DNA of 64,000 nt from Thinopyrum elongatum (taxonomy: Eukaryota; Streptophyta; Magnoliopsida; Poales; Poaceae). Location of the stretch: contig CM022301.1 in assembly GCA_011799875.1 (NCBI GenBank), forward strand, positions 217,492,526 through 217,556,525, given 5' to 3'. Shown piece after piece: positions 31,152 through 42,000 of this stretch. Positions within the stretch are counted from its first letter, which is position 1. Each line of letters begins with the position of its first letter. The notes under the pieces are model-generated. The model was given only the letters and a program-made list of their open reading frames with translations, was not told the DNA's origin and made no database searches. A program made the translations under genes and the position numbers.

Positions 31152-32600
31152 TGAATAGAACTTGCGAAGATGCTCAATATTCCATGAGTTGTGCACATGA
31201 GTGCCATCTTCGGTCTCTAGGCGGACCGCGCCATGCCTAGTGACTCATACTACCCGATAAGGGCCTTCCCACTTTCGCATCAACTTGTTTGAATTCTTGG
31301 CGGACTGGATCCATCGAAGAACATGGTCGCCTTCCTCAAGGCTTCGGGCATGAACCTTGCGGCTATGATAGCGGCGCAAAGCTTGCTGGTAACATGCAGC
31401 ACGCACAACAGCCCGAAGACGATCTTCCTCAAGGAGCATGGCATCATCTTGAAGCTGCTGCTCTTGCTCAAGCTCATCATAAGCGAGCACTTAAGGTGAC
31501 CCATACATGAGTTCCGTGGGGAGCACCGCTTTTGCACCATAGACTAGGGAGAAGGGTGTCTGGCCAGTGGCTCGATTTGGTGTCGTCCTGAGTGCCAAAG
31601 AACTGCCGACAACTCATCAATCCAGCATCTTCCGCACTTGTGCAGCTTGTCGAAAATTCTTGTCTTGAGGACTCGCAGCACTTCAACATTTGCTCTTTCC
31701 GCCTGGCTGTTGCTCCTTGTATGAGCAACTGATGCAAAATAGATCTTGCTGCCAAGGTCTTGGATGTACTACATGAAGGTGAGGCTCATGAACTGTGTGC
31801 CATTGTCGGTGATGACCCTGTTGGGCACTCCAAGACGGCAAACAAGTCCCTTGAAAAACTTGATGGCTGATTGTGTTGTCACCTTCCTCACTGGTTCTAC
31901 CTCAGGACACTTTCTGAACTTGTCGACTGCAACGTACAAGTACTCAAAGCTCCCGACAGCGCGGGGGAAGGGGCCCAATATGTCAAGCCCCCAGACCGAG
32001 AAGAGCCAGGAGAGAGGGATCGTTTGAAGATCTTGAGCTGGCTGATGTGATTTCTTTTAATGGAACTAGCATGCTTCACACTTGGTTACTAGCTCGGTTG
32101 CATCCTGGAGGGGCAGTGGGCCAATAGAAACCCTGCCAGAATGCTTTGCTGACAAGAGCTCTTGATCCTATGTGAGAGCCACATATGCCTCCATGTATCT
32201 CCGCCAACAGCTGTTGTCCATCTTCTCGGCAAATGCACTTCAATTTCACCCCATTTGGTCTATTTCAGTGCAGAACATTGTCCACAAACTGGTACATACT
32301 TTACTGACGGGATACTCTTTCAGCTTCTTCTTGCTCTTCGAGAAGTTCTCATGTTTGAAGGAACAAGACAATCTGCTGTGCCCATGCCGGAGCTTGTGCC
32401 TTGACAACAAGGACTAAAGGCATGTCTTCAGTTGCGGGAGCGCTCGTCTCAATGGCAAGGACTTGGGTTCCTGCTGGAGCTTGCTACTCACCGGCAATCT
32501 TGTCGTTGTGACCGGCAACTTCCTTGCCGGCGGCTTTTGGGAGCTCTACGGGAAAGTACTTGCCGGTATTCAACTTTCTTCCCTGTTGATGGTGTTACGG
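31152..32600 (-). pseudogene. Element C: integrase remnant
   Basis: Minus-strand translation in pieces: MGPFPRAVGSFEYLYVAVDK and PNRVITDNGTQFMSL (31978-31769) give the region around the first and second catalytic Asp. The frame then shifts; a SNSQAERANVEVL-like segment with the final Glu lies near 31,690. MLAYDELEQEQQLQDDAMLL to KKW/KWEGPYRVV (31490-31245) is the C-terminal domain, ending near 31,152 with a NSWNIEHLRKF-type tail. At least two frameshifts and several stops separate the parts. The N-terminal zinc-finger region (32,000-32,600) is present but badly decayed. Confidence 0.78.
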
Positions 32601-32609
32601 ATGGCTGAG

Positions 32610-33150
32610 TCAAATGGAGCACAAAAGTTCCTGTTCCACAAGCAACTTAAGGGCGGCACGCTTTGACAGATCATCAGCAATGTTGTTCTCCGCATGAGGG
32701 ACATGCTCTGTCTGTAATCCGTCAAAGTGCTCTTCCAATTTCCTCACTTCATCAACATACGCTTTCATCAGTGGGCTCTGATAATCCTTGTTTACTTGCT
32801 TCATAACCAACTGTGAGTCGCCTCTGATGATAAGCTTCCTGATTCCAAGGTCTGCTACAATCCCAAGACCGGCAAGCAGTCCTTCATACTCAGTAGTGTT
32901 CTTTGTTGCTTTCTCCCTGGGGAAATGCATCTGAATTACATACTTGAGGTGCTCTCCGGTGGGTGAGACAAGCAGCACTCCAGCACCGGCGCCTTGCAGC
33001 AAAAAAGCCCCGTCAAAGTACATAATCCAATCTTTGGTTGTTTCCTTGCCGGGGAGAGAAGTCTTCCGAATTTCTTCGTCTAGCGTTGGCGTCCATTCTG
33101 CAATGAACTCTGCCAAAGCCCTGCTCTAAATTGTTGAAGTACTTTCAAAC
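32610..33150 (-). pseudogene. Element C: second (archaeal-type) RNase H
   Basis: An open 168-codon stretch (33116-32610) reads WIMYFDGAFLLQGAGAGVLL, ATKNTTEYEGLLAGLG, KLIIRGDSQLVMKQVNKDY and HVPHAENNIADDLSKRA. These carry the Asp, Glu, Asp, Asp of an RVT_3-type RNase H (YFDGA, TEYEGL, GDSQL, NNIADDLS). The domain itself appears intact; upstream it joins the MAEFIAEWTP linker typical of the Tat lineage. Compare the homologous domain in B that J disrupted. Confidence 0.88.
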
Positions 33151-33842
33151 TTGAGATCAAAGCTTAACAATTCCAACGCCCACTCTACAATCATGTCGGT
33201 TGCATTTGGATTTCTCAAGATCCTTTGCATTGGAAAGCGAGTGATGATGGTAATATGATGTGCTTGAAAGTAGTGGCGCAACTTCCTTGAGGCCATGAGG
33301 AGACCAAAAAGCAATTTGTGCACGCCATAATATCTTGACCTAGCCCCTGGAGAAGGGAGCTAACAAAATAAACTGGACGCTGCACCAACTTCTTCTTCTG
33401 CACTACTTGTTGTTCTGTTGCATTTGCTTGATCCACACTTGACTTGTCGGCACCAGTACTTGCTGGAGAAGATCTCAGCTTGTCACTTGACGGGCTTGCA
33501 TCTGCTGCTTCTTCATTTTCAGCTTCCCTCTCAGCCACTAGTGCAACATTGACCACTTGATTTGTTGCCGCCAAGTATAGCAGCAACGGCTCTTGTGGCC
33601 TTGGCGCAACCAGTGTTGGCGCAGAGGATAGGTACTTCTTCAAATCTTGCAGCGCGGCCTCCGCTTCCGGAGTCCATTTCATTGGACCTGCCTTTTTCAA
33701 AACTTTGAAAAACGGCAGGGCGCACTCTGCAGACTTGGAGATGAACCTGCTCAATGCAGCAATGCAGCCGGCAAGGCGGCGCACATCCTTGACGCGCTTT
33801 GGTGATTCAATCTGCTCAATTGCTTTGATCTTGTTGGGATTT
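33151..33842 (-). pseudogene. Element C: end of reverse transcriptase and first RNase H
   Basis: Minus-strand frame from 33842: NPNKIKAIEQIESPKRVKDV, MRRLAGCIAALSRFISKSAE, KWTPEAEAALQDLKKYLSSA and VAPRPQEPLLLYLAATNQVV, the RT thumb and RNase H of a Tat-type pol. A frameshift follows VYFVSSLLQG, and the catalytic RT palm with the YxDD box is missing because the element is cut at 33,842. The insert rich in Ser/Glu between the RNase H parts is usual for these elements. Confidence 0.85.
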
Positions 33843-35197
33843 TGTTAGGACCAAGAGTATATCGACCAGAGGGGGTGAATGGAAGATTCAAAAATTCTTG
33901 TGAATGTTATGAATGGATCCCAAACACAACAGCGGAAATAAGGTTCGGTAGATATAAACTTAGTCAAGCTCTTTATCTAGGAACATATCTATCGAGGTAG
34001 GAAGCAATAATGGTTCAAGCATAGGATATCACAGGTTTGACAATGATGATGGTAACGCAATATACGAATAAATGCAGTAGCATGAGAGAAACAAGGTATG
34101 GATAACGATGGATAAACACGAGAAAGAACTATTACAAGGTGAATGAAAATGGCACAGGGAAATCACGCCAGTGTTAATAATTGCGAACAAAAATGTCTAC
34201 AACTGGAATGACTGCACTGAATGACGAGAATGCAATAGGGTGAGCAACGAACAATAACAGACGGAAACAACAGAGATGATAAAGACGAATGATATGCAAC
34301 AGTCAATGAATGATCAGATAAACTATCGACACAGAGCACAAAAGTAAACTGCTGAATGTAATGCCGTAAAGTAGAGTGAACCAGTGGTGCTTGATGGTGA
34401 CAGATGGATTTGGTGGACCAGTTCGCCCTTCTGCCAAAGGACTACATCTGGTTGGAGGGGTTGTGATTTAACACAGAAGATAAACTCTCTTCGCCCTATT
34501 CTCCTTCAACTCGGAGCTGATCAGACTCCAGTTGATTTCACTCATGGTAGATACTTGTCGGCGATCTCCAAACCTTCGACAGACCTCTTCGCGAACCACA
34601 ATGACTCTTGGTTGCAGAAGATCTTGCTCGGTGAAGACAACAACTCTTCAACACTCGAGCCAACACCTATCCATCTAGAGAGTGCGCAGCTCTCAAGAGT
34701 AATAGGTACAAGAACTCAAAACTCAGAACTACTGTGATGCTCAACCACTGTCTAAGTTTGGGCTCTTGATTTTTCTCTCGGTGGATCTTAAAATCAAATC
34801 ACTCGGAGAGGGGATGCTCAATCAATCTTCTCAAAAATCTTAAGCGGAGCAGCCAACGGGCAACGTTGGAGTGGGGTGGCTATTTATAGCCGCAGCCTTC
34901 CCTGAAGGGAAAAGACCAAATTGGACATGTGGAGCAGCCAATGGCCGAACGACACGAGTCCAACGGTCGGAAATTTGAGCACAATGGTAACATTTCTTGC
35001 GGAGCAAGTAATGCAAACTCCTCAGTTTGAAAGATATCTCCTGCAGCACGAAGAACAACGTCTACTGCTAGCAGATAATCATTCGAAACAAAAAGAGACT
35101 TCTCTCAGTCTCACATAGGTATGGGCTAAGCATCACAGCGGATCTAAGCTTCGAGAACCTATACCCCTATTAATAGTACGGAGGTCCACCTCCGACA
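33843..35197 (-). mobile_element. LTR E: isolated copia-like LTR on the minus strand
   Basis: On the minus strand it starts TGTCGGAGGTGGACC and ends CTCTTGGTCCTAACA (1,355 bp). It has a clear TATA box (GGCTATAAATAGCC, plus-strand 34879-34892) and a CATTCACCCCCTCTGG... ending typical of SIRE/Maximus-type copia LTRs. No internal sequence adjoins it. The flanks GATTT (left) and CTTCG (right) do not match, so it is not a simple solo LTR; a recombination or deletion joined it to its present neighbours. Confidence 0.72.
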
Positions 35198-35435
35198 CTT
35201 CGTGGGTCTTTTTTGGTTCATAAAAAATCACCGTAAAGTTTCGTGGCAATTAGACTTCGTTTGGTATAGATTTTCTGAATAACCAAAAACATGCAGAAAA
35301 CAGCAACTGGCACTGGGCACTACGTTAATAGGTTAGTTCCATAAAAATTATATAAAAGTGCACTAAAACCATATAAAATTGTTGCAAACATGACATGATT
35401 ACTTCATAAATTATAGATACGTTGGCGACATATCA
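35198..35435 (-). mobile_element. Athila/Sabrina-like LTR, first 238 bases, minus strand
   Basis: The reverse complement begins TGATATGTCGCCAACGTATC and matches the start of the element A LTR (for example GGGACTAACCTATTAA and the AACGTAGTGCCCAGTGCCAG stretch). It stops at the edge of LTR E. The rest of the LTR is not seen, so it is a deletion remnant. Confidence 0.75.
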
Positions 35436-35999
35436 CTCGCCCGATCGCACACGAGCTCTTTTTGCCCCGCGTGTGTGACCGGAGGACCTATCACCGATGG
35501 TTTCTCGGTCATGTGGGAAGGACCCCTTATCACACACACATGCAAGGCGACGGTTTAAAAATCTGTCGAGGAAAGGGGGTAAAAACCGTTTGTATAGCAC
35601 ATCTCTACACCAGTGTAAACTCATGATACAAGGTAACTGGTATTATCTTCGCACTAGCACACTTGATGTATACCATAATCTGAATTCTCTCCGTGCCTAA
35701 CTTCTCCATTGCAGGAAAACATTTCTATTTTTTGTTCTATTGATGTTATTTACTTCTTGGTTACTACTGCTCTCCTTATCACAAACCTTTCATATTTATC
35801 ATTCTGATTAGTTTGATCCTTGTGACACTAACAACATTCGCAGAATCACAAGCAGTTAGTTCACATAAGAGTTGTGACAACATGTGTTTGACAGAAACGT
35901 ATTTACAACTACTCTCCTCCACTCTTCGTTGGGACGAATACTATTTGGGATACTTACATGAAAGTGATACACCATCCTGTTTCACTTGCAGGCTATCAG
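35436..35999. other. Unassigned sequence, possibly DNA-transposon derived
   Basis: No supported gene. The stretch near 35,440-35,620 resembles repetitive subterminal sequence of grass DNA transposons (repeated GTGTG/CACAC, GGTTTTTACCC-like segments) but no terminal repeats were found. From 35,640 on it is AT-rich with nothing recognisable. Confidence 0.3.
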
Positions 36000-37485
36000 C
36001 GGCTCGTGCGGTGGCTCACCAAAGGAGACGCATGGCCTCTTCCCCCAACTCCCTCTCCTCTCGTCGCCAGATGGGCTCTACCGGGCAAAGCCCACGCGAA
36101 TCTGACGGTAGGGGGGCTCTAGCGTCCCGGGGTGGTGCGCTCTTGAGCGGCGGCACGTGTGGCGAAGGACAACACAACGCTCCTCGCGGGCATCATCGTT
36201 GCTCCCTGGCGGTGGGAGCGTGACGGTGGAGGTGGTGCGCCTAGGCGGTGGCCATCTGATGTTGGGCGTCGATCAGGCACGATCTCCGGCTCTAGCTGGA
36301 TGGCGGGGAGCGGTGACGCCATTCCCTGACACGCGTGGTGAGCGGCTGGCCGATGGCTCGCCCTGTTGTGCATCATCGCTCAGGCTACCTGGGTTGCGTG
36401 CTCACACCCTTGGCTCCAGTCATGTGGCCACATCTGCTCGTGCGGCTGGTCATGCTCCTCCCTGGCCCCGGGCATGCTCCGGTGTGAGATGCGTGGGATG
36501 GAGGGGTGGTATGCACATCAGTGTCGACGCACAAGGTATGCGGCGACCACGACGTGTCGCGGGTGTGGCTTTGGTTCAACCGGGTCTAAGCTCTGCTCGG
36601 TCCCCAGATCTGGAGGCCCCGTGTGGGCGTGGCGTATTCTATTCCCAGCCAGGCTGTGGCTACTTCTCTTGCGGTGTTAGTGGATGGGGTACTGGTGAAA
36701 AGCAGGTTGCGGGTTTGGGTGGCGACATTGTGGGTGAAAGCCAGGCTTCGGTTCCGGCCGAAGGCAACGGTGGCGGTGCTCGTGGACGTCGCCTCCTTGT
36801 TGAAGGCGTCATGCTGCGGTGTTGTCTACCCGCTGAAATGCTCTAGGGGGGACTCCAAATCTGGGTCTCCAAGCAATGGTGACACTCAACATCATGTTCC
36901 CTCATGAAGACTTCGTCCTGGAGCTTGGTCTGGCTAGTGTGACCAGTGACTCGAGGGGAGGTGGTGCTCTGTCAGTGTGATCTTGGCTCGACCACGCCCT
37001 GGAGTGGGTCCAACTATCATTCGAAGCCGGGTTAGCGGGGCTTGTTGGATCGCCTCGTTTCCCGTACGATGTCTCCCCCCTTTGTGGGGTGTTGTTGGGC
37101 GGCGACCAGACGTCCAACGTTTGAGGCAATGGAAATTGTGGCCCCCCTCGGTGCTGGTTGTGCTGGTGAGATTTGGGATGCCGGTCGGTGGTGGTGGCTC
37201 GTCTAGCCTCACGTCGTCGGTGGTTGGAGCTTCTTGGGGCCTCACAACGACACCGCTTGGTGTAGTAGAGCCGCTAATTTTCTCCATGTTTGCTCTTCTT
37301 TGGCGGTTTTTCAGGGTTCTGTTGTGTGCATGGGTGTGTTTTTCGGTTGTGTCTCTTTTGTGTTGTTTCCCTGTATACTCTTTTTCACTTGGACTATCTT
37401 GTATAGAGCCATGAGGCTTCTAGGTGATTGAATATATTGAGGTGGGGATTCACTCCCCTGTTTTCATTAAAAGAAAAGTGATTAG
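36000..37485 (+). other. GC-rich unassigned block ending in a possible non-LTR retrotransposon tail
   Basis: 36,000-37,250 is GC-rich with open frames on both strands but no recognisable protein, so I do not call a gene. The end, GATTGAATATATTGAGGTGG followed by GGATTCACTCCCC and an A-rich run (37,465-37,478), resembles the 3' tail of grass LINEs. No ORF2 domains and no duplication were found, so this is tentative. Confidence 0.28.
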
Positions 37486-38615
37486 GATGAGTAAAAAACA
37501 ACTTTAGACATTGTATCGAGAAGTATAAATTTTGCATGAAATGATTCAATATTAGGAAAGTATTTTACAAAATACGTTTGTGCGTTTTGAAATAACGGTT
37601 AAATATCTGTCAGAAACAAAAGCATCTTCGGAACTGGTCTTCGTTGAGGTTCTTGCCCTGCGTGATCTGATTCCAGTACAAAAGAAGGAACCACGGTCGA
37701 TGTTCGGATAAACCTTTTTCTTTTTCTTTTGGCGTGTGGGTTGATCATTTCGTTGGGGGATGGCCGGGGCCATGCCGCCGGCGTCGCCATCCTGGTGCAG
37801 TCAGGAGTAGTTGAGGACACGAGCGATGGAACATGGGAGGAACTGTTGGAGCAACAGGGGAATGCCGAACGCATGCCTCCCTTTTTCTCTTCCTCCCTTA
37901 TATTGTGCTCCTTTGGTTTTTGCGTGAGCAGCGGGGCGCACGTCTTCCACGATCCCATAATTAAATCGGGGCAACCGAATGCTGTCTGTTTGTCTCTCGC
38001 TCCTGCCCATCCATTATCGAAGGCTGCACGATATCGAAGGTTGTTCGCCTTTTGTCCACCAGAGTTGGATCCATTCCCCGCGCCGTGTCTTATTCTACGC
38101 GTGCGGGGTGATGGAACGGGTGAAATCATCAGGTGCCACCATATGTACAGTTTCACGAAAATGGTGCAAGTTCAGGTGGCACGTGTACTGCCCAGACAAT
38201 AAATGGTTGGATCTACTGTATATGAAAAGAGAGTGACAGCAGGGCAGGGTGAAGTGTTGTTGGATCAGCTCGCCGAGCGTTGTGACGGTGCTGGATTTGC
38301 GCGTCGACTGATCATGGATCACGCATCTCTCCCATCCCCCATGGTCCCGTGATGTGTATGGTCGATGATGAACAAGAAAGAAAGAGATGGATACACGCTC
38401 TTGTACGGCCCTTCATCAACGGCATATGTCAACACCACCGACCCTCAAAACACCGCACATCCGGTGGAATGCAATGAATAATTTGTCACCCTATTACTTA
38501 CCTAGTTTAATAAAAAAAATTGAAACGTCATGGCAACACATACCATTTTCTTCTTACAAGAACAGCCAGCGACTCCTTTCAGCATAAAAGTTCACATCTA
38601 GGATTACTAGCCAAC
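37486..38615. other. Unassigned low-copy sequence
   Basis: About 1.1 kb with no supported gene or repeat. Open frames at 37599-38156 (minus) and 37729-38202 (plus) overlap each other and have no recognisable domain. Confidence 0.35.
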
Positions 38616-40500
38616 GGCAACCCGCAAATTTCCTCCCGCATTCGTCTGTGGATAGGGGGACTAATCCACGGAAACAGATGCGGCAGGATGCCATCCAATC
38701 ATAGCCGTATACATTTCCACAACAATTCGAACCAATCAGACGAAATTCGATCAAACCGGACGAATTTTGATATAAACACGATGGATTTCATTTAAAATAG
38801 GATAATTTGTACATAAAACCCTTACGATATTTCGTCCGGTGAACTAAAAACCCAAAACTAAAACCCTAATTTATCCTATAATTCACGGTGACCTCGTAGG
38901 TCATGCTGGGCTGGTCGGCGGCTCCTCCTCCGTCATCGTTTCTCGACCCGGCGTCGGAGTCGGAGTCGTCGGGCTTGGGGCGGCGGAAGGTGGAGACGTC
39001 GCGGCAGGGCTTCCCGGCGGCCGCCTGATGCTCGTGGATGATCCTCTCCGCCTCTTCCTGCACCGTGCGCAGCGTGGCTGCGGCCACCGAGGACGTGGGC
39101 TAGGGGAGAGGGCGGCAGTCGTTGGAGGCGTCGTCGCTGGCGGCGGCGGCGATCTCGGTGAGGGACCATTCCCCATGGTCCCACGGTGATCTCGTCGTTG
39201 GAGGCCATCTCCCCGTCGAGGCCGCGGAGGCGACACTTGGCTGTCTCCGACGTCGTCACAGAGCAGGCTAGGGCCCAAGCGTACGCTAGGTCCAGGTCCG
39301 CCGCGATGTGTGGCGGCGGGACATGCGAGTCCACAAACTTGGATCTGCGCGCGGCCTTGCGGCTGTCCCGCCGGCGCTATTCCTGGTCGGCGTACTCCTG
39401 CGCCGCCATGGCGCTCCGGGACGACAACGAGGAGCCGCCGCTGCGGAGGTAGTGTAGAATGCGCCCGCGCGCCTTGGGCAGGGGCGACGGTGAGCGGCGC
39501 TCCTCCTTCACGATGCGCCAGGGCGGCAACGAGACCTGCTCCTCCTTGACGCGCCGAGGCGACGACGAGAACCGCTCTTCCTGGACACCGCGTCCGATTT
39601 GGACACCATGGCTGCAGAGAGCGTGGAGGGGATGCCGGCTCCGGCTTCCCGGGGAGGAGCACCCTCGGTGGCAGCGTCGGGCCGTTGGTGTGGACGACGG
39701 AGCGACGGAGCATCAGCTCCATCTGCTCCTCAAACTCCGCGTCCGTGCCGGTGTAGACCTGGCCCAGCACCACCGGCGCGGACTGCGACGACGGCGGCCG
39801 CTGGCCCTCCTCTTCGCCGGAGGAGATGATGATCTCCGCCCGCGTCGAGTCACCGCTAGCCGACGAGGACGACGGCCCCGGAGTTTGAGGGCGACGTCTC
39901 CATGAGCCACCAGATCCCGCCCTGGAACCGCATACCAGCGCTGACGCCCAGGACTTGCCCATCATCGGAGATGTGGAGGGAGATGGGCCGGGAGGGGAGG
40001 AGGAGGATGCGATGTGGACGGCGCCGGAGCGCGGCTTAAATAGACGTGACAGGCCATGCGAAGGGTCGGCCAGCCGCTTCAATGCGGCGCAGCGGCCGGA
40101 GTTGGTCCCTCGGGAACCTGCGTCCGCAATGAAGCAGCGGCTGCCGAGAAGTCGCGCCGGTCAGCGTTGCCCTCCTTCCCTTTGGTCACATCGCGGCATC
40201 AATGCCGGCCTCCGCGTGCTCCGGGCCGACATGAATGCGGCGTGGTAAGCGGCGCGTGCATCGGAAGGAAAGCGCGGGGGGGGGGGGGGGGGTTTTTGGT
40301 GGGCCAGTGCGGTCAGAAGCGGGCTTGGAGGTGGTTCGTACTCCCGCAAACCTCCCCCACTTTTGTCTCAGGTTTGCGGGAGAAATCGCGTCCGCACCGC
40401 GCCGCGGACCGATAGAGGACCGCGTTGGATGGCTTCCGCGGTTCGGACAGCGCGGTCCGGACGGTTGCAGGAGGTTTACGGGTCCGCCTTGGGGATGCCC
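38616..40500 (-). mobile_element. Unit F: DNA-transposon-like unit with imperfect terminal inverted repeats
   Basis: The left end GGCAACCCGCAAATTTCCTC (38616 on) resembles the reverse complement of the right end, GGCGGACCCGTAAACCTCCT (40490 downward), giving imperfect inverted repeats of roughly 30 bases. Inside is a minus-strand GC-rich coding region. Superfamily and target duplication could not be determined; Harbinger- or Mutator-like is a guess. A run of 17 G at 40276-40292 lies upstream of the ORF. Confidence 0.42.
38901..40082 (-). pseudogene. GC-rich ORF of unit F, unknown function
   Basis: A 393-codon open frame begins MKRLADPSHGLSRLFKPRSG and is rich in Arg, Pro and Ser. An acidic segment (IIISSGEEEGQRPPSSQSAP) precedes TDAEFEEQMELMLRRSV. 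After that, similarity to what I remember of grass transposon-borne proteins shifts to another minus-strand frame (39334-38933: DLDLAYAWALACSVTTSETA), suggesting a frameshift near 39,350. No catalytic domain is recognised. It may be a passenger or accessory gene of the unit rather than a host gene. Confidence 0.4.
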
Positions 40501-42000
40501 TGATATCTCCAACGTCGTGCATCAAATCACCCATAAACGTCCAAACAACACGGTCCGAACACTTTGTATCGTGCAAGGCCGTGCATTAAACGTCTGCGGA
40601 CCGGTCTGGGAGTCCGAATTTCCTCAAACCGGAAGTATAGCTGCGGAGGTTTGCGGGCGTCCGGACAACCGCCATGCAGGCGTCTGACATCCTGAACCCA
40701 GCCAAAACTAAGGCGGAGCTCGCACTTGCACATTTTCATCACCTTTTTGCGCAAAAGTCCGTCGATCGAGAAGGAGGTCCCGTCGGTTGTAGCCACCCGG
40801 AAGATGAACATGGCGACAAGCAAAGCCCACCACCTCAAACAGAAGAAGAGGGGGGATGCTTTGGAGGTAATCGGTCACATAGTACCTCCTCCGCCAAAGC
40901 GTGTGAATCGGCGGATTCCAGTCATGCAATCGTCGTCGCCCCGCAGCTCGATCAGTTTGTAGCAACAATCCGTGTCTACCGTCACCGTCCGCCATGAAGT
41001 GTCATTCACAGTCGACCTCAAGAGGGACTACACCTTCATGGAGCCTCCATCACAGTCGCCAGTGCTCGTCGGTTTGCATATGCCGGCTCTCTCGCCCTTA
41101 TGTGCCTGATCTTTGTTTGTCAGAATGTCCCAACTGGGTGATGGCGGATGAGGAGGAGACGTTGATGAACATGATCCATGACAACGTTGTGCACATTGTT
41201 TGTTAGGATAGAGAAGAAACACATTCCCTTCATGCATTGTTGGTTGAAGTTGAGTGCACACCCAAGTGGTTCAATGTCGTTGCCAATACCATCAAGACTG
41301 CTACCATAACCAATGTAGATGAAGATGGTGATGCAACAAAGCGAGGCCTTGCTCTGGCCAGAAGGATGGCGAGGAAGTGGGAGGAAGAGAAGGCGGCCAA
41401 CATGATGGAGAGGTTCGAGGACATAATGGTGAAGAAGGAGGAGGCATGCGTGAAGCGCAATAAAGTTAAGGAGGAAAAAAAGATCAAGAGGTTTGACAAA
41501 TTCATGAAGGCGCATGACAAGAAGATCAAACTCCAAGAGAGGAAGATTGATGTTAAGATATTGACCAAGAAGATGTCAGACTTGAATCCCGATGCAGCGA
41601 AGATTGTGCAAGCGTATCATGCTAGTATGTTGAAGCGCTACACGGACGCTTCGAAGCAGCCGACCAAAGAGCGAAGAATTTGACATGGACAACCAGATTG
41701 GGAGGCAAAAATTAACGTCTTTTACATGAATAGCCAGACTGACATCTTTTAAGATCGTTTTGTAACAACTTGATGAACATTCAATACTTTTTTGTTGTGA
41801 TTGCATATGTTTGCATCTAGTTATCCATATACTAAATTGATATTGATCTACATATGCATGTCAAATGAAGGTGACCAATGCAGAGCAGACATTTGGTGCA
41901 CCCGTTTTGGTCGCGGCCCCGTATCAGCTTCCCCAGACACGTCCAAACATTTCCATGGATGTTTGGTGTGTTCGCTTTGATGTATGGCATTGGAGATTCC
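40501..42000 (+). mobile_element. Unit P: DNA-transposon-like unit with imperfect terminal inverted repeats
   Basis: The left end ATCTCCAACGTCGTGCATCA (about 40505) matches the reverse complement of the right end, ATCTCCAATGCCATACATCA (down from about 41,995), with the same ACGTCCAAAC/ACGTGTCTGG-type sequence following. The unit abuts unit F at 40,500. It carries one ORF on the plus strand (41237-41683). No transposase and no clear target duplication were found, so it is probably non-autonomous. Confidence 0.5.
41237..41683 (+). pseudogene. ORF of unit P resembling the NAM-associated C-terminal domain of Harbinger-type ORF1 proteins
   Basis: A 148-codon open frame. The product is highly charged and probably coiled coil: LARRMARKWEEEKAANMMER, KKIKRFDKFMKAHDKKIKLQ and ILTKKMSDLNPDAAKIVQAY. 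This Lys/Glu-rich helix ending in a short 'M-x-x-L-x-P' segment is the arrangement seen in 'No apical meristem-associated C-terminal domain' proteins, often encoded with a Myb/trihelix domain by PIF/Harbinger elements. The N-terminal DNA-binding part is not present in frame; upstream pieces (40,674-41,206) are in other frames with stops, so the gene is probably a truncated remnant. Confidence 0.42.

Larger units (their letters stand above)
24760..33842 (-). mobile_element. Element C: 5'-truncated Tat-lineage gypsy retrotransposon on the minus strand
   Basis: Read on the minus strand the order is RNase H, second RNase H, integrase (33,842 to about 31,152), a long 3' region containing an oppositely oriented PF04195-type ORF, and a 3' LTR (26,040 to 24,760). 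The 5' LTR, gag, protease and most of RT are missing because the element stops at 33,842, where another LTR begins. Frameshifts and stops run throughout. The second RNase H and the extra antisense ORF place it in the Tat lineage. Confidence 0.85.

Noticed and set aside
35436..35640. Possible CACTA transposon end
   Set aside because: No CACTA terminal motif with a matching inverted partner was found.
36157..36846. 229-codon plus-strand open frame
   Set aside because: GC-rich Gly/Arg/Ser composition, no domain, opposing frames equally open; not enough to call a gene.
37599..38202. Overlapping open frames on both strands
   Set aside because: No recognised domain and mutually exclusive; likely chance.
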